From an uncultured Maribacter sp. (GTDB lineage Bacteria; Bacteroidota; Bacteroidia; Flavobacteriales; Flavobacteriaceae), in NCBI GenBank assembly GCA_937125035.1, contig CAKZLG010000067.1, positions 1 to 52,685 of the forward strand: a stretch of DNA of 52,685 nucleotides, written 5' to 3'. The position numbers were made by a program, and so were the translations under genes. The number at the start of each line of letters is the position of its first letter. Within the stretch, counting starts at the first letter, position 1. Positions 37,060 through 46,600 of this stretch are shown piece after piece. The notes below the pieces were generated by a model. The model was given only the letters and a program-made list of their open reading frames with translations, made no database searches and was not told the DNA's origin.

Positions 37060-39465
37060 TTAGTTTCGCAATGGTTTACCTGTTTTTAACATATGCTGAA
37101 TTCTTTCTAAGGTCTTACGCTCTGTACAAAGGGATAAGAAGGCCTCCCTTTCAATATCCAACAGGTATTGCTCAGAAACGTAGCTAGGTTCCGACAAGTC
37201 GCCCCCGGCCATAACATAGGCCAATTTATTTGCGATTTTTTTATCATGCTCGCTTATGTAACTGCTGGCTTCCATGGCATCCGTACCCACCAAGAACATG
37301 CCCAAAGCCTGTTTGCCCAAGACTTTGACATCTTTACGTTCCGGGGGCTTGGTATAGCCCATCTCTGACATTAGTTTGGCATGTGCCTTGGCGGTGGCAA
37401 TCTGCCTGTCTTTGTTCACAACCACAATGTCCTTTCCTTTTTGAAGGATACCCAGATCATAGGCTTCATAGGCCGAGGTGGAGACCTTGGCCATACCAAT
37501 GGTGAGAAAATATTCCTGAAGCACATTGAGTTCCACATCGCCTTTCCTGAAGGAATCGGAGGCCCGCAAGGCCATCTCCTTGGAGCCGCCCCCACCGGGA
37601 ATGACCCCTACGCCAAACTCCACCAGACCAATATAGGTTTCTGCCGCGGCCACGACCTTATCCGCATGCAAGGACAGCTCGCACCCTCCGCCAAGCGCCA
37701 TGCCATGTGGTGCCGCTACCGTGGGAATGGAGGAGTACCGCATGCGCATCATGGTATCCTGGAACATTTTAATGGCCATGTTCAATTCATCGTATTCCTG
37801 TTCCACTGCCATCATAAAGATCATGCCGATGTTGGCACCCACAGAGAAATTGGCCGCTTGGTTGCCCACTACTAGGCCTTGGAAATCCTTTTCCGCCAAA
37901 TCTATGGCTTTATTGAGCCCTGCCAGCACATCGCCCCCAATGGTATTCATTTTAGACTGGAACTCACAGTTCAGAATACCGTCTCCGAGGTCCTCTATGA
38001 CCACGCCACTGTTTTTGAAGACTTCTTTTGACTTTCTAATGTTGTCCAAAATGATGAAGGCATCCTGGCCGGGTACTTTTACCATTTCCTTTTTGGGAAT
38101 ATCGTAGTAGTAGGTATTGCCCTCTTTCACGGTGTAAAAGGCCGTGTGCCCCGCCTCTTTCATTTCTTTGACCCATGGGGCCGCTTCTTGATTTTCCGAT
38201 GCAATGAATTCCAGGCCTTTTTCCAGCCCCACGGCATCCCAAATTTGGAAGGGGCCGTGTTCCCATCCAAAACCCGCTTTCATGGCGTCATCTATCTTAT
38301 AGAGCTCATCGGTTATTTCAGGAATACGGTGCGTAACGTAGGCGAACAACTGCCCAAAGCTTTTTCTATAGAACTCCCCGGCCTTATCCTGCCCGCCTGT
38401 AAGCACTGAAAATCGATCCACCACCTTGTCAACGGTCTTTGTAAGTTCCAATGTGGCGAATTTGGCACTTTTTTTGGACCGATATTCCATGGTATCCAAA
38501 TCCAGCGTTAGAATTTCGCTATTGCCCTTATCGTCCTTTACTTTTTTGTAGAAGCCCTGTCCCGTTTTACTGCCCAACCATTTGTTCTGCATCATGGTAT
38601 CGATAAATTTGGGCAGGGAGAATAGGGCATGGCGTTCATCCTCTGTACAGTTTTCCGAAATACCATTGGCCACGTGTACCAAGGTGTCCAGCCCAACCAC
38701 ATCCACCGTACGGAAGGTAGCTGATTTTGGTCGGCCAATAACAGGTCCCGTGAGCTTGTCCACTTCCTCAACGGTCATGTTCATCTCCTTTACGGTATGG
38801 AAAAGGCTCATGATGCTAAAAATACCGATGCGGTTACCAATAAAGGCCGGGGTGTCCTTGGCCACTACAGAGGTCTTGCCCAAAAACTGTTCCCCATATC
38901 CATTGAGGAACTCCAAAACTTCCGGTTGGGTATTTGGCCCTGGAATAATCTCAAAAAGTTTAAGGTAACGCGCAGGATTGAAGAAGTGCGTACCACAGAA
39001 GTGGGACTGGAAGTCATCACTACGTCCTTCTGACATGAATTTTATGGGAATGCCCGAGGTGTTAGACGTAATCAAGGTGCCTGGCGTACGATGTTTGTCC
39101 AAGGTCTCGAATACTTGTTTTTTAATGTCCAAACGTTCCACCACCACTTCAATGATCCAATCCACATGGGCCACTTGGGCAATGTCATCCTCTAGATTTC
39201 CAGTTTGTATGCGCTGCGCGAATTTCTGATGGTAAATTGGGGAAGGCTTTGATTTTAAAGCGGCTGCCAGGGCATCGTTCACCAATCTGTTCCGGACGAC
39301 CTTATCCTGAAGGGTGAGTCCTTTTGATTTCTCCTTCTCGGTCAGTTCTCTGGGAACGATGTCCAATAACAGTACTTGGACCCCGATGTTCGCAAAATGG
39401 CAGGCAATGCCACTTCCCATAATGCCCGAACCAATAACGGCAACGTTGTTGATATGCCTTTTCAT
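37060..39465 (-). CDS. fadB: Bifunctional 3-hydroxyacyl-CoA dehydrogenase/enoyl-CoA hydratase
   Basis: 801 residues. The NAD-binding dehydrogenase half comes first (VIGSGIMGSGIACHFANIG at about 10-28, SNTSGIPI, CGTHFFNPARYLKLFEIIPG), and the crotonase-fold hydratase half follows from about 500 (ALGGGCELSLHAD, EFGVGVIPGGGGSKEMA). This order is the reverse of E. coli FadB and is usual in Bacteroidetes. It hydrates enoyl-CoA and oxidises the resulting 3-hydroxyacyl-CoA. It follows marR by 12 bp, so the regulator and this enzyme are surely one transcript. Confidence 0.95.
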   Translation of the reverse strand: MKRHINNVAVIGSGIMGSGIACHFANIGVQVLLLDIVPRELTEKEKSKGLTLQDKVVRNRLVNDALAAALKSKPSPIYHQKFAQRIQTGNLEDDIAQVAHVDWIIEVVVERLDIKKQVFETLDKHRTPGTLITSNTSGIPIKFMSEGRSDDFQSHFCGTHFFNPARYLKLFEIIPGPNTQPEVLEFLNGYGEQFLGKTSVVAKDTPAFIGNRIGIFSIMSLFHTVKEMNMTVEEVDKLTGPVIGRPKSATFRTVDVVGLDTLVHVANGISENCTEDERHALFSLPKFIDTMMQNKWLGSKTGQGFYKKVKDDKGNSEILTLDLDTMEYRSKKSAKFATLELTKTVDKVVDRFSVLTGGQDKAGEFYRKSFGQLFAYVTHRIPEITDELYKIDDAMKAGFGWEHGPFQIWDAVGLEKGLEFIASENQEAAPWVKEMKEAGHTAFYTVKEGNTYYYDIPKKEMVKVPGQDAFIILDNIRKSKEVFKNSGVVIEDLGDGILNCEFQSKMNTIGGDVLAGLNKAIDLAEKDFQGLVVGNQAANFSVGANIGMIFMMAVEQEYDELNMAIKMFQDTMMRMRYSSIPTVAAPHGMALGGGCELSLHADKVVAAAETYIGLVEFGVGVIPGGGGSKEMALRASDSFRKGDVELNVLQEYFLTIGMAKVSTSAYEAYDLGILQKGKDIVVVNKDRQIATAKAHAKLMSEMGYTKPPERKDVKVLGKQALGMFLVGTDAMEASSYISEHDKKIANKLAYVMAGGDLSEPSYVSEQYLLDIEREAFLSLCTERKTLERIQHMLKTGKPLRN

Positions 39466-39477
39466 ATACTTCCGTAA

Positions 39478-39927
39478 TTAATTAGTTGTTGTTTTTTGAT
39501 ATATCTTTTTATCAAGAATGAGCTTATTGATCGTATCCACCGTGTTGAAAAAACCAGTGAGGTCGTTTGCATCCAAATGCTCCCTGACCACTTCGTTGAA
39601 CCTAAGGACCACTTCCTTGGAATCCTTTCTTTTCTCCTGTCCCAAGTCGGTAAGGTAGATCAATACCCCACGGCCGTCTTGGGGATTTGGTTTTCTAACG
39701 ATATAGCCTTTTTCCTCCAGTCCTTTCAGTATTCTGGACAAACTGGTGGACTCCATACCCATTTTAGGCCCTAAAGAGGTACTTGGCGTACCCTTTTTTG
39801 GGTCTATACTCAGCAAGGTGAAACCAATGGCCATGGTAAGGCCATAGTTCTTTGCCTCTTCATTGTACATTTTTGTAACCGCCTGCCAAGTCGCTCGTAG
39901 GGCATAGTCAATGGTCAATTCCTTCAT
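39478..39927 (-). CDS. MarR-family transcriptional regulator of the fad block
   Basis: 149 residues from the ATG at 39927, with AGGAAG eight bases upstream; the TTG at 39948 is rejected because it overlaps the predicted -7 box. Winged helix-turn-helix: SLGPKMGMESTSLSRILKGLEEKGYI (recognition helix), then the wing RKPNPQDGRGVLIYLTDLG with the family Asp-x-Arg. N- and C-terminal helices form the dimer. First gene of marR-fadB-fadA-fadE. A perfect palindrome on its own promoter fits autorepression relieved by an acyl-CoA or fatty-acid ligand; the ligand is inference. Confidence 0.92.
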   Translation of the reverse strand: MKELTIDYALRATWQAVTKMYNEEAKNYGLTMAIGFTLLSIDPKKGTPSTSLGPKMGMESTSLSRILKGLEEKGYIVRKPNPQDGRGVLIYLTDLGQEKRKDSKEVVLRFNEVVREHLDANDLTGFFNTVDTINKLILDKKIYQKTTTN

Positions 39928-39945
39928 TCTGTTCTTCCTGTGAAC

Positions 39946-39953
39946 CAAATATA
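39946..39953 (-). promoter_or_regulatory. -7 element of the marR-fad promoter
   Basis: TATATTTG on the minus strand, an exact match to TAnnTTTG, 18 bp upstream of the marR ATG. The -33 position falls inside the palindrome at 39956-39985. Confidence 0.6.
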
Positions 39954-39955
39954 CT

Positions 39956-39985
39956 AAAATTTATTATGCATGCATAATAAATTTT
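39956..39985 (-). promoter_or_regulatory. Probable MarR operator, perfect 30-bp palindrome
   Basis: Two exact 15-bp arms with no spacer; the centre reads TTATTATGCATGCATAATAA. It sits 2 bp upstream of the -7 box and covers the -33 region of the marR promoter, so bound protein would block RNA polymerase. I see no second copy in the window. Confidence 0.7.
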
Positions 39986-40285
39986 TGGAAGGAAGATATG
40001 TTCTAGGCTACCTAAAAATGGACTGCCTCCTTGGGCAAAGGGCTTCGTTTTCGTCATTCCCTTTTTGAAGTTTGTAGAGTAGGGTGGGCCATACTGGCGC
40101 TAAGGCATAAAAAAAGGGATGTCAAAAAGGGAAAAGTAGGGGTGTTCATACACGCCTCTACGTCATGGACCAATTCAAAAATCATGGGCACTGAGTGTAC
40201 ACGAACAAAGGCAGTTAGCAACGCTTTTCAGTATTTTTAATTGGCCTCGGGGTACATTGCTCCAAGATCGTTAGCCATAGCGTAT
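39986..40285. other. Intergenic region, no gene seen
   Basis: 300 bp between the marR operator and the acyl-CoA ligase stop. No convincing gene, tRNA or terminator. It contains one exact 12-bp inverted repeat (40057-40068 with 40122-40133) and several short A- or T-rich runs. Confidence 0.5.
40057..40133. repeat. 12-bp inverted repeat, 53-bp spacer
   Basis: TTCCCTTTTTGA at 40057-40068 and its exact complement TCAAAAAGGGAA at 40122-40133. Purpose unknown; low complexity makes chance possible. Confidence 0.45.
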
Positions 40286-42061
40286 TTACTGCGGATGACC
40301 GTAAATATCATTGTAGAGGGCCAAATATTTCTCTTTAATGATCTTTCTGCGAAGTTTCATGGTAGGGGTTAGATGGGCGTCGTCTATGCTCCAGACATCA
40401 GGGGTTAGACGAAACTGTTTTACTTTTTCCCATTTGGCAAAATCGGCATTGGCCAGGTCCACTTCCTCCTGTATACGGGCTATGACCTTTTCATTGTGGA
40501 CGATATCCGAGTTTTCTCCCAAGGTGATGTTATGCCTTTCCGCCCACGCATACAGGAATTCGAAATTGGGCTGTATAAGTGCGGCGGGCATCTTTTCGCC
40601 TTCGCCCACCACCATGATCTGCTCTATGAAGCGCGATTGTTTAAACCGGTTCTCCAACAACTGGGGCGCCACATACTTACCACCAGAAGTCTTGAACATC
40701 TCTTTCTTCCGGTCCGTGATCCTTAAAAACCCTTCAGGGTCTATTTCTCCAATATCCCCGGTATGGAAATAACCGTCCTTGATCACTTCGGCCGTTTTAA
40801 CAGGGTCTTTGTAATAGCCTTTCATGACGTTGGGCCCTTTACAGAGGATTTCCCCGTCATCTGCAATTTTCACTTCCACATGCTTTATGATGCGCCCTAC
40901 CGATCCAATTTTCCAACCGCCGTTCTTCACCTGGTTCACGGAAATTACAGGAGAGGTCTCTGTGAGCCCATATCCTTCCATGACCGGAATGCCAGCGGCC
41001 CCGAAAATACGGCTCAATCGTTGCTGTAACGCTGCGCTACCGGATACCATGGTGCTCAGGTTTCCGCCCAGACCTTCTTGCCATTTGCTGAAGATCAACT
41101 TACGGGCAAGCCCCAGTTTCTTTTCATACCACCAGCCATTGGCCCCGTAGGGTTCATATTGCAATCCGAGTTCCACGGCCCAGAAGAACAGTTTTTTCTT
41201 AATGCCCGTGAGCGCTCCCCCTTTGGCTATGATGGAGTCATATACCTTTTCCAAGAGCCTTGGCACTACGGTCATGACTTCCGGTCTCACTTCTTTGAGG
41301 TTATCACTGATCTTGTCCAAGCCTTCGGCAAAATGAATTTCGATGCCACAGTATTGGTATAGATACAGGATCATGCGTTCAAAAATGTGGCAAATGGGCA
41401 GAAAGCTCAAAGCTACCCCACCAGCCTCAAAAGGAACACGTTCCTCACTGGCGATCACATTGCTCACAATATTATCATGCGTGAGCATGACCCCTTTGGG
41501 TCTTCCTGTGGTGCCCGAGGTATATATGAGGGTGGCAAGGTCATCTCCGGACACTGCCGCCTTCCTTTGCTCCACTTCTTCTTGGTTGGAAGCATCCGCA
41601 CCCAACTCAAGCACTTTGAGCCAATGCTCACAGGTTTTAAGGTCATCAAAGGAATACACCCCTTTTAGCGATTTTACATTGGGCTTTATGGCGTTGACCT
41701 TCTCGAGGACCTCATCACAGGATACAAAACAATACTTGCTCTCTGAATGGTTGAGCACATATTCATAGTCCTCCTCTGAAATAGTGGGGTAAATGGGTAC
41801 GTTCTGCGCCCCGGTCTGTAGAATGCCTATGTCCATGATGTTCCATTCCGTTCTGTTGGTCATGGAAATAACGGCGATCTTATCATTGGGCTGCACGCCC
41901 AGCCGCAGGAGTCCGCGGCTCACCGCATTGGCCTTATCAATGTAATCTTGGGTGGAGGTGGCCTCCCAAACCCCATTTTTCTTGGTCACCAAGGCTTTTT
42001 GCAACTTGTATTTTTCCAATTGGTAGTAAGGGAAATCGAATAATCTGGTTACGGTTTGCAT
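40286..42061 (-). CDS. fadD: Long-chain fatty-acid-CoA ligase
   Basis: 591 residues from the ATG at 42061 (MQTVTRLFDFPYYQLEKY); an in-frame extension upstream lies beyond the predicted promoter. ANL superfamily motifs: TSGTTGRPKG at 181-190 (P-loop), GYGLTETSPV, and HTGDIGEIDPEGFLRITDRKKEMFK (AMP binding and hinge), with the late catalytic Lys region. It activates fatty acids with ATP and CoA, supplying the beta-oxidation genes just downstream. It has its own promoter, so it is a separate unit from marR-fad. Symbol given by role. Confidence 0.92.
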   Translation of the reverse strand: MQTVTRLFDFPYYQLEKYKLQKALVTKKNGVWEATSTQDYIDKANAVSRGLLRLGVQPNDKIAVISMTNRTEWNIMDIGILQTGAQNVPIYPTISEEDYEYVLNHSESKYCFVSCDEVLEKVNAIKPNVKSLKGVYSFDDLKTCEHWLKVLELGADASNQEEVEQRKAAVSGDDLATLIYTSGTTGRPKGVMLTHDNIVSNVIASEERVPFEAGGVALSFLPICHIFERMILYLYQYCGIEIHFAEGLDKISDNLKEVRPEVMTVVPRLLEKVYDSIIAKGGALTGIKKKLFFWAVELGLQYEPYGANGWWYEKKLGLARKLIFSKWQEGLGGNLSTMVSGSAALQQRLSRIFGAAGIPVMEGYGLTETSPVISVNQVKNGGWKIGSVGRIIKHVEVKIADDGEILCKGPNVMKGYYKDPVKTAEVIKDGYFHTGDIGEIDPEGFLRITDRKKEMFKTSGGKYVAPQLLENRFKQSRFIEQIMVVGEGEKMPAALIQPNFEFLYAWAERHNITLGENSDIVHNEKVIARIQEEVDLANADFAKWEKVKQFRLTPDVWSIDDAHLTPTMKLRRKIIKEKYLALYNDIYGHPQ

Positions 42062-42082
42062 AGTTATTTTTAAATAGCCAAT

Positions 42083-42114
42083 GCAAAATAGGGAAAGAAC
42101 ATGATATTTTACAA
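42083..42114 (-). promoter_or_regulatory. Candidate acyl-CoA ligase promoter
   Basis: TTG (42112-42114), 21 bp, then TATTTTGC (42083-42090), close to TAnnTTTG with one T missing. The implied leader is about 15 nt. No copy of the marR palindrome is present. Confidence 0.45.
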
Positions 42115-42330
42115 CTGAAAGTATAAAATAGACTGTTAATAATTGTGAATATTTCAATCCAAAGAACCAACAGTACAGGCTTACCAGGCCGGTGAGCATA
42201 ACAATGTGAGCGTTTTATCGTAAAACAAACATGTTTTTTGTGATACAGCTAAGAAGGTCAGGTATGGAGCAAAGCCAACCAATATAAGGTTCCTATATTC
42301 CACTTGAACTTAATTAAAACATAGAACAAT

Positions 42331-42849
42331 ATGAAATTTATCAAACACATGTACATAGGTCTTATTCTGCTCTTTTTCAGTGCGCCTTTGGTGGCACAGG
42401 AAGAGGACATTTTGGGACACATAGAATCTCCTGGGAACTATACCACTTTTGAGCTGGCCCATATGGATAAGAATTTAACCACTTTTATGAACCTCTTATC
42501 ATTATCCGGGTTGGAAACATCCTTGCTTTTTGCCGAAGAGCATACCCTGATAATTCCTACCAATGAGTCCTTCAAAGAGATGACCATTGCAGAATTTAAG
42601 GAGTTGACAGACCCTAAAAACAAAACCAAGCTCATTGCTTTTATCAAAGATCACAATATCCCCTCTAAAGTGATGAAGTATGAACTGACATCCAACCATA
42701 TCATCAGCAAATATGCCAATGATAAAATCAGGATAAAGAGAGAAAATGATGAAGTCTACATAGGGGGAGCTAAAATCATAGTTCCGGATATTGAAGCTTC
42801 CAACGGTGTTATCCAAATAGTGGACAACACGGTGTATGCCATAAATTAA
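42331..42849 (+). CDS. Exported fasciclin (FAS1) domain protein
   Basis: 172 residues. Signal peptide to about residue 22 (FFSAPLVAQ), then one FAS1 domain: FAEEHTLIIPTNESFKEMT (H1-type motif), the Lys-rich middle, and SNGVIQIVDNTVYAIN at the end (H2-like VIQIVDNTV). FAS1 domains mediate adhesion or matrix contacts. The gene stands alone, divergent from the acyl-CoA ligase and convergent with purL, sharing a terminator with it. Confidence 0.88.
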   Translation: MKFIKHMYIGLILLFFSAPLVAQEEDILGHIESPGNYTTFELAHMDKNLTTFMNLLSLSGLETSLLFAEEHTLIIPTNESFKEMTIAEFKELTDPKNKTKLIAFIKDHNIPSKVMKYELTSNHIISKYANDKIRIKRENDEVYIGGAKIIVPDIEASNGVIQIVDNTVYAIN

Positions 42850-42870
42850 CGGAGACAAAACACGGGGTGA

Positions 42871-42906
42871 AAACCCGATGGGCCCGTTGGGTTCATCGGG
42901 TTTTTT
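42871..42906. terminator. Shared terminator of fasciclin gene and purL
   Basis: AAACCCGATG (42871-42880) pairs with CATCGGGTTT (42894-42903), followed by T to 42906 on the plus strand. The purL stop codon lies within the right arm. The plus-strand terminator is strong; the minus-strand tail is poorer in T. Confidence 0.8.
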
Positions 42907-45900
42907 CTATCCATTTTCTGGCATTTTCAAAGGCTATCAACCAAGGGGACACCTTATCTTCCCGTCCTTTTGGGTAATGGGCCCAGTTCCAAGGAAAAAT
43001 ACTGCGCTCAATATGCGGCATGGTCACCAAATGCCTACCAGTGGTGTCACAGAGCATGGCCGTATCATAACTGCTTCCGTTGGGATTGGCGGGGTAGTCC
43101 CCATACCCATATTTGGCCACAATGCCATAAGACTCCTCGCGCAGCGGTAGGTGGAACTTTCCTTCGCCATGGGAAATCCAAACGCCAAGGGTGCAGCCTT
43201 CCAAATTGGACAGCATAATGGAGTTGTTCTTGGCTATTTTGACGGATGTAAAACTGCTTTCGTGTTTGTGCGAGTCATTATAGGTCATCTTACCATGCTG
43301 ATGGCCATGTTCTGGGTTGATCAAGTCAAGCTCCATAAAGAGTTGGCAACCATTGCAGATGCCCACGGATAGCGTATCTGGTCTGGCAAAGAAATCCTGT
43401 ATCACCTTATTGGCCCTGTCGTTGTATTTTATGGCACCCGCCCATCCTTTAGCACTTCCCAAAACATCAGAGTTGGAAAATCCGCCAACGGCGCCCAAAA
43501 ATTGGATGTCCGCCAAGGTTTCCCTCCCAGAAATGAGATCGGTCATATGAACATCCTTTACATCAAACCCTGCCAAATACATGGCATTGGCCATTTCCCG
43601 CTCAGAGTTGCTTCCCTTTTCACGAAGAATGGCGGCTTTGGGCCTTTTTTCTGTTTTTGTGGTCACCCGTGGCAGACCTGTAAAGTTCTTTGGAAAGGAA
43701 TACTGTAGTGGTTGCTCCTTGTAATTAGCGTAGCGTTCTTTGGCCAAAGAATTGGCCGTCTGTCTTTCATCCAATAGATATGAGGTCTTGTACCATGTGT
43801 CTCTCAAGGAAGCTATGTTCAGCCCAATCTCACTACCATGGTTTTTGAGGGTCAATTGGGCTTCGTTCTTCACCGTGCCCAATTTATGGAGTTCCACCCC
43901 TGCCGCGGTGAGCTCCTCCTCTAATTGGCCGTCCTTTGCCTGCACCACGAGACCAATGTTCTCAGAGAAGAGTAGCTTTATGGTATCGGCTTCGCCCAAG
44001 GTGTCCAATTGAAGGTCCGCTCCCAGGGCGGTATCGGCAAAGCACATTTCCAACAGGGTGGTCAGAAGACCACCAGAACCCACATCGTGGCCCGCTAGGA
44101 CCTGCCCGTTCCGTATGGCCTGTTGCAGCGCGTTGAAAGCACGTGCAAAATAGACAGGGTCATTGATGGTGGGGGCTTCTGAGCCAAGCTTGTTCACTAC
44201 TTGGGCAAAGGAGGAACCGCCAACTTTAAAAGCATCTTTAGATAGATTGATGTAATAAAGGGCACCGCCCCCTTTTTGAAGCACGGGTTCCACCACTTGG
44301 GTGATGTCATCACAATATCCTGCCGCGCTGATGACCACGGTGCCTGGGGCAATGACCTCACTGTCCTTGTATTTCTGTTTCATGGAAAGGGAATCCTTCC
44401 CAGTGGGGACGTTGATGCCCAGGGCAATGGCAAAATCGGATACGGCTTTTACCGCAGTGTACAACCGGGCATCCTCGCCCGGGTTTTTACAGGGCCACAT
44501 CCAATTGGCGGAAAGGGATACAGATGAAATGCCTTCTTTCAAAGGGGCCCAAACAATATTGCTCAAGGCTTCCCCAATACTGTTCCTGCTGCCCGCAACC
44601 GGGTCTATGAGCCCAGAGATAGGGGAGTGGCCAATACTGGTGGCTATGCCCTGCTTTCCCTTGAAATCCAGCGCCATGACCCCACAATTGTTCAAGGGCA
44701 GTTGCAACGGCCCAACGCATTGCTGTTTGGCCACGCGGCCGCCCACACAGCGGTCTACTTTATTGGTGAGCCAATCTTTGCAGGCCACGGCCTCTAACTG
44801 CAGTACTTGGTCCAAATAGTCATGGAAATGTTCTAGGGCATACTGGGGCTCATTATAGGTGGCTTTTTGTGTGCGATCCTCCATGATGGTCTTTGGGGAG
44901 CTTCCGAACATGTCAGAAAGTTCAAGGTCCATAGGTGTTGCTCCCGTAGTGGCCGAGGCAAAGGTAAACCTATGGTCTCCGGTCACCTGCCCTACTTGGT
45001 ACATGGGGGCCCGTTCACGATCTGCAATGCGCTGTAAAAGCGCCCTTCCTTTGGTGCCGATGACAAGGCCCATGCGTTCTTGGCTTTCATTGCCAATGAT
45101 TTCCTTGGCGGATAGGGTAGGGTCTCCCACAGGCAACTTGTCCAGGTCTATATGACCTCCGGTCTCCTCCACCAATTCCGAAAGACAATTGAGGTGTCCG
45201 CCGGCACCGTGATCATGTATGGATACTATGGGGTTTTCCTCACTTTCCACCAAGCCGCGAATGGCGTTGGCCGCACGTTTCTGCATCTCTGGGTTGGAAC
45301 GTTGTACCGCATTGAGCTCAATGGCCGACTCAAACGCACCGGTATCCGCGCTGGAAACCGCTGCGCCCCCCATGCCAATGCGGTAGTTGTCACCACCTAA
45401 GATCACAATATCGTCCCCATTTTTTGGAGTGTCCTTGAGCGCTTGGTCCATTTTCCCATAGCCAATACCACCGGCTTGCATAATGACCTTATCATACCCA
45501 AGTTTTCTACCGGCTTCTTCATGCTCAAAGGTAAGTACGGACCCCGCGATCAACGGCTGGCCGAACTTATTCCCAAAATCGGAAGCTCCATTGGATGCTT
45601 TTATCAAAATATCCATGGGCGTTTGGTACAGCCACGGCCGTTCTTCCATGGCCTGTTCCCACGGGCGTTCTTTTTCCAAACGGGAGTACGCGGTCATATA
45701 TACCGCCGTGCCCGCCAAAGGAAGTGAGCCCTTGCCCCCTGCGAGCCGGTCCCTGATTTCCCCCCCGGATCCTGTGGCGGCACCGTTGAAGGGTTCTACC
45801 GTGGTAGGGAAGTTGTGCGTTTCCGCTTTGAGGGACAGCACCGATTCAAAATCGGTTTCGCTGTAATAATCGGGCATATCGGCCCTTGTGGGCGCAAACT

Positions 45901-46561
45901 GCACAATTTTTGGACCCTTAATAAAGGCCACATTGTCCTTATAGGCTGAAACAATGCCATTGGGGTGTGCCTCAGACGTTTTTCTTATGAGCTTAAAGAG
46001 CGAAGTGGGCATTTCCGCTCCATCTATGATAAAGGTGCCATTAAAAATTTTGTGCCTGCAGTGTTCTGAATTTACTTGGCTAAATCCAAATACTTCAGAA
46101 TCCGTGAGTTTTCGGTTCAATTTCGTTGCAAGTCCTTCTAGGTAGGAGACCTCCTCTGCACTGAGGGCAAGGCCTTCTTTTTGGTTGTAGGAGGCAATGT
46201 CATCCACTTCCAAAATGGGATCGGGTACCATGGCTATGTGGAAGATATCTTGGTCCAACGCTTCGTATTTTTGAAAGAGCATGGGATCAAAATCGGTGAA
46301 CTCCTTATTTTCGGCTTTAAATTCCTCAATGCGCAAAATACCCTCAATGCCCATATTCTGGGTAATTTCGGTGGCGTTGGTACTCCATGGGGTCACCATG
46401 GCCGCCCTTGGACCAACAAAAAAGGCGTCTAAGGACGCCGCATTTATCTTGGAACGGTTGCCAAACAACCAAGTTAGTTTTTGTTCATCCGTAGCATGGA
46501 GTTCTTGTACGGTCTGTACGGCATACACTGTGTGGGCCGCGTCCCCAAAGAAATGAATCAT
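42893..46561 (-). CDS. purL: Phosphoribosylformylglycinamidine synthase
   Basis: 1222 residues, the large single-chain form. Makes FGAM from FGAR, glutamine and ATP, fourth step of purine synthesis. Visible: SEVFGFSQVNSEHCRHKIFNGTF and LKAETHNFPTTVEPFNGAATGSGGEIRDR (N-terminal and ATP region), GAGGHLNCLSELVEETGG, and the C-terminal glutamine amidotransferase from about 960 (VGICNGCQLFMEL with the nucleophile Cys, VTMPHIERSIFPWNW). Own promoter; monocistronic, with no other purine gene in the window. Confidence 0.96.
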   Translation of the reverse strand: MIHFFGDAAHTVYAVQTVQELHATDEQKLTWLFGNRSKINAASLDAFFVGPRAAMVTPWSTNATEITQNMGIEGILRIEEFKAENKEFTDFDPMLFQKYEALDQDIFHIAMVPDPILEVDDIASYNQKEGLALSAEEVSYLEGLATKLNRKLTDSEVFGFSQVNSEHCRHKIFNGTFIIDGAEMPTSLFKLIRKTSEAHPNGIVSAYKDNVAFIKGPKIVQFAPTRADMPDYYSETDFESVLSLKAETHNFPTTVEPFNGAATGSGGEIRDRLAGGKGSLPLAGTAVYMTAYSRLEKERPWEQAMEERPWLYQTPMDILIKASNGASDFGNKFGQPLIAGSVLTFEHEEAGRKLGYDKVIMQAGGIGYGKMDQALKDTPKNGDDIVILGGDNYRIGMGGAAVSSADTGAFESAIELNAVQRSNPEMQKRAANAIRGLVESEENPIVSIHDHGAGGHLNCLSELVEETGGHIDLDKLPVGDPTLSAKEIIGNESQERMGLVIGTKGRALLQRIADRERAPMYQVGQVTGDHRFTFASATTGATPMDLELSDMFGSSPKTIMEDRTQKATYNEPQYALEHFHDYLDQVLQLEAVACKDWLTNKVDRCVGGRVAKQQCVGPLQLPLNNCGVMALDFKGKQGIATSIGHSPISGLIDPVAGSRNSIGEALSNIVWAPLKEGISSVSLSANWMWPCKNPGEDARLYTAVKAVSDFAIALGINVPTGKDSLSMKQKYKDSEVIAPGTVVISAAGYCDDITQVVEPVLQKGGGALYYINLSKDAFKVGGSSFAQVVNKLGSEAPTINDPVYFARAFNALQQAIRNGQVLAGHDVGSGGLLTTLLEMCFADTALGADLQLDTLGEADTIKLLFSENIGLVVQAKDGQLEEELTAAGVELHKLGTVKNEAQLTLKNHGSEIGLNIASLRDTWYKTSYLLDERQTANSLAKERYANYKEQPLQYSFPKNFTGLPRVTTKTEKRPKAAILREKGSNSEREMANAMYLAGFDVKDVHMTDLISGRETLADIQFLGAVGGFSNSDVLGSAKGWAGAIKYNDRANKVIQDFFARPDTLSVGICNGCQLFMELDLINPEHGHQHGKMTYNDSHKHESSFTSVKIAKNNSIMLSNLEGCTLGVWISHGEGKFHLPLREESYGIVAKYGYGDYPANPNGSSYDTAMLCDTTGRHLVTMPHIERSIFPWNWAHYPKGREDKVSPWLIAFENARKWIEKTR

Positions 46562-46592
46562 ATTGATGTGGTGCTTTACTGAAATTAAAGTG

Positions 46593-46600
46593 CAAAGCTA
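46593..46600 (-). promoter_or_regulatory. -7 element of the purL promoter
   Basis: TAGCTTTG on the minus strand, an exact match to TAnnTTTG, 31 bp upstream of the purL ATG. No clear TTG at the -33 distance. Confidence 0.5.

Noticed and set aside
37032-37061. Terminator-like hairpin with six T after fadB
   Set aside because: The T run is on the plus strand, where no gene ends; on the fadB strand only an A run follows the stop codon. It may be a weak intercistronic hairpin.
40031-40240. A plus-strand 69-codon frame in the gap after marR
   Set aside because: No recognisable motif, no plausible promoter, and it crosses the inverted repeat; judged chance.
40171-40240. An integron attC-like site around GTTAGCAACGC
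   Set aside because: No matching inverse core site at the right distance and no integrase or cassette array nearby.
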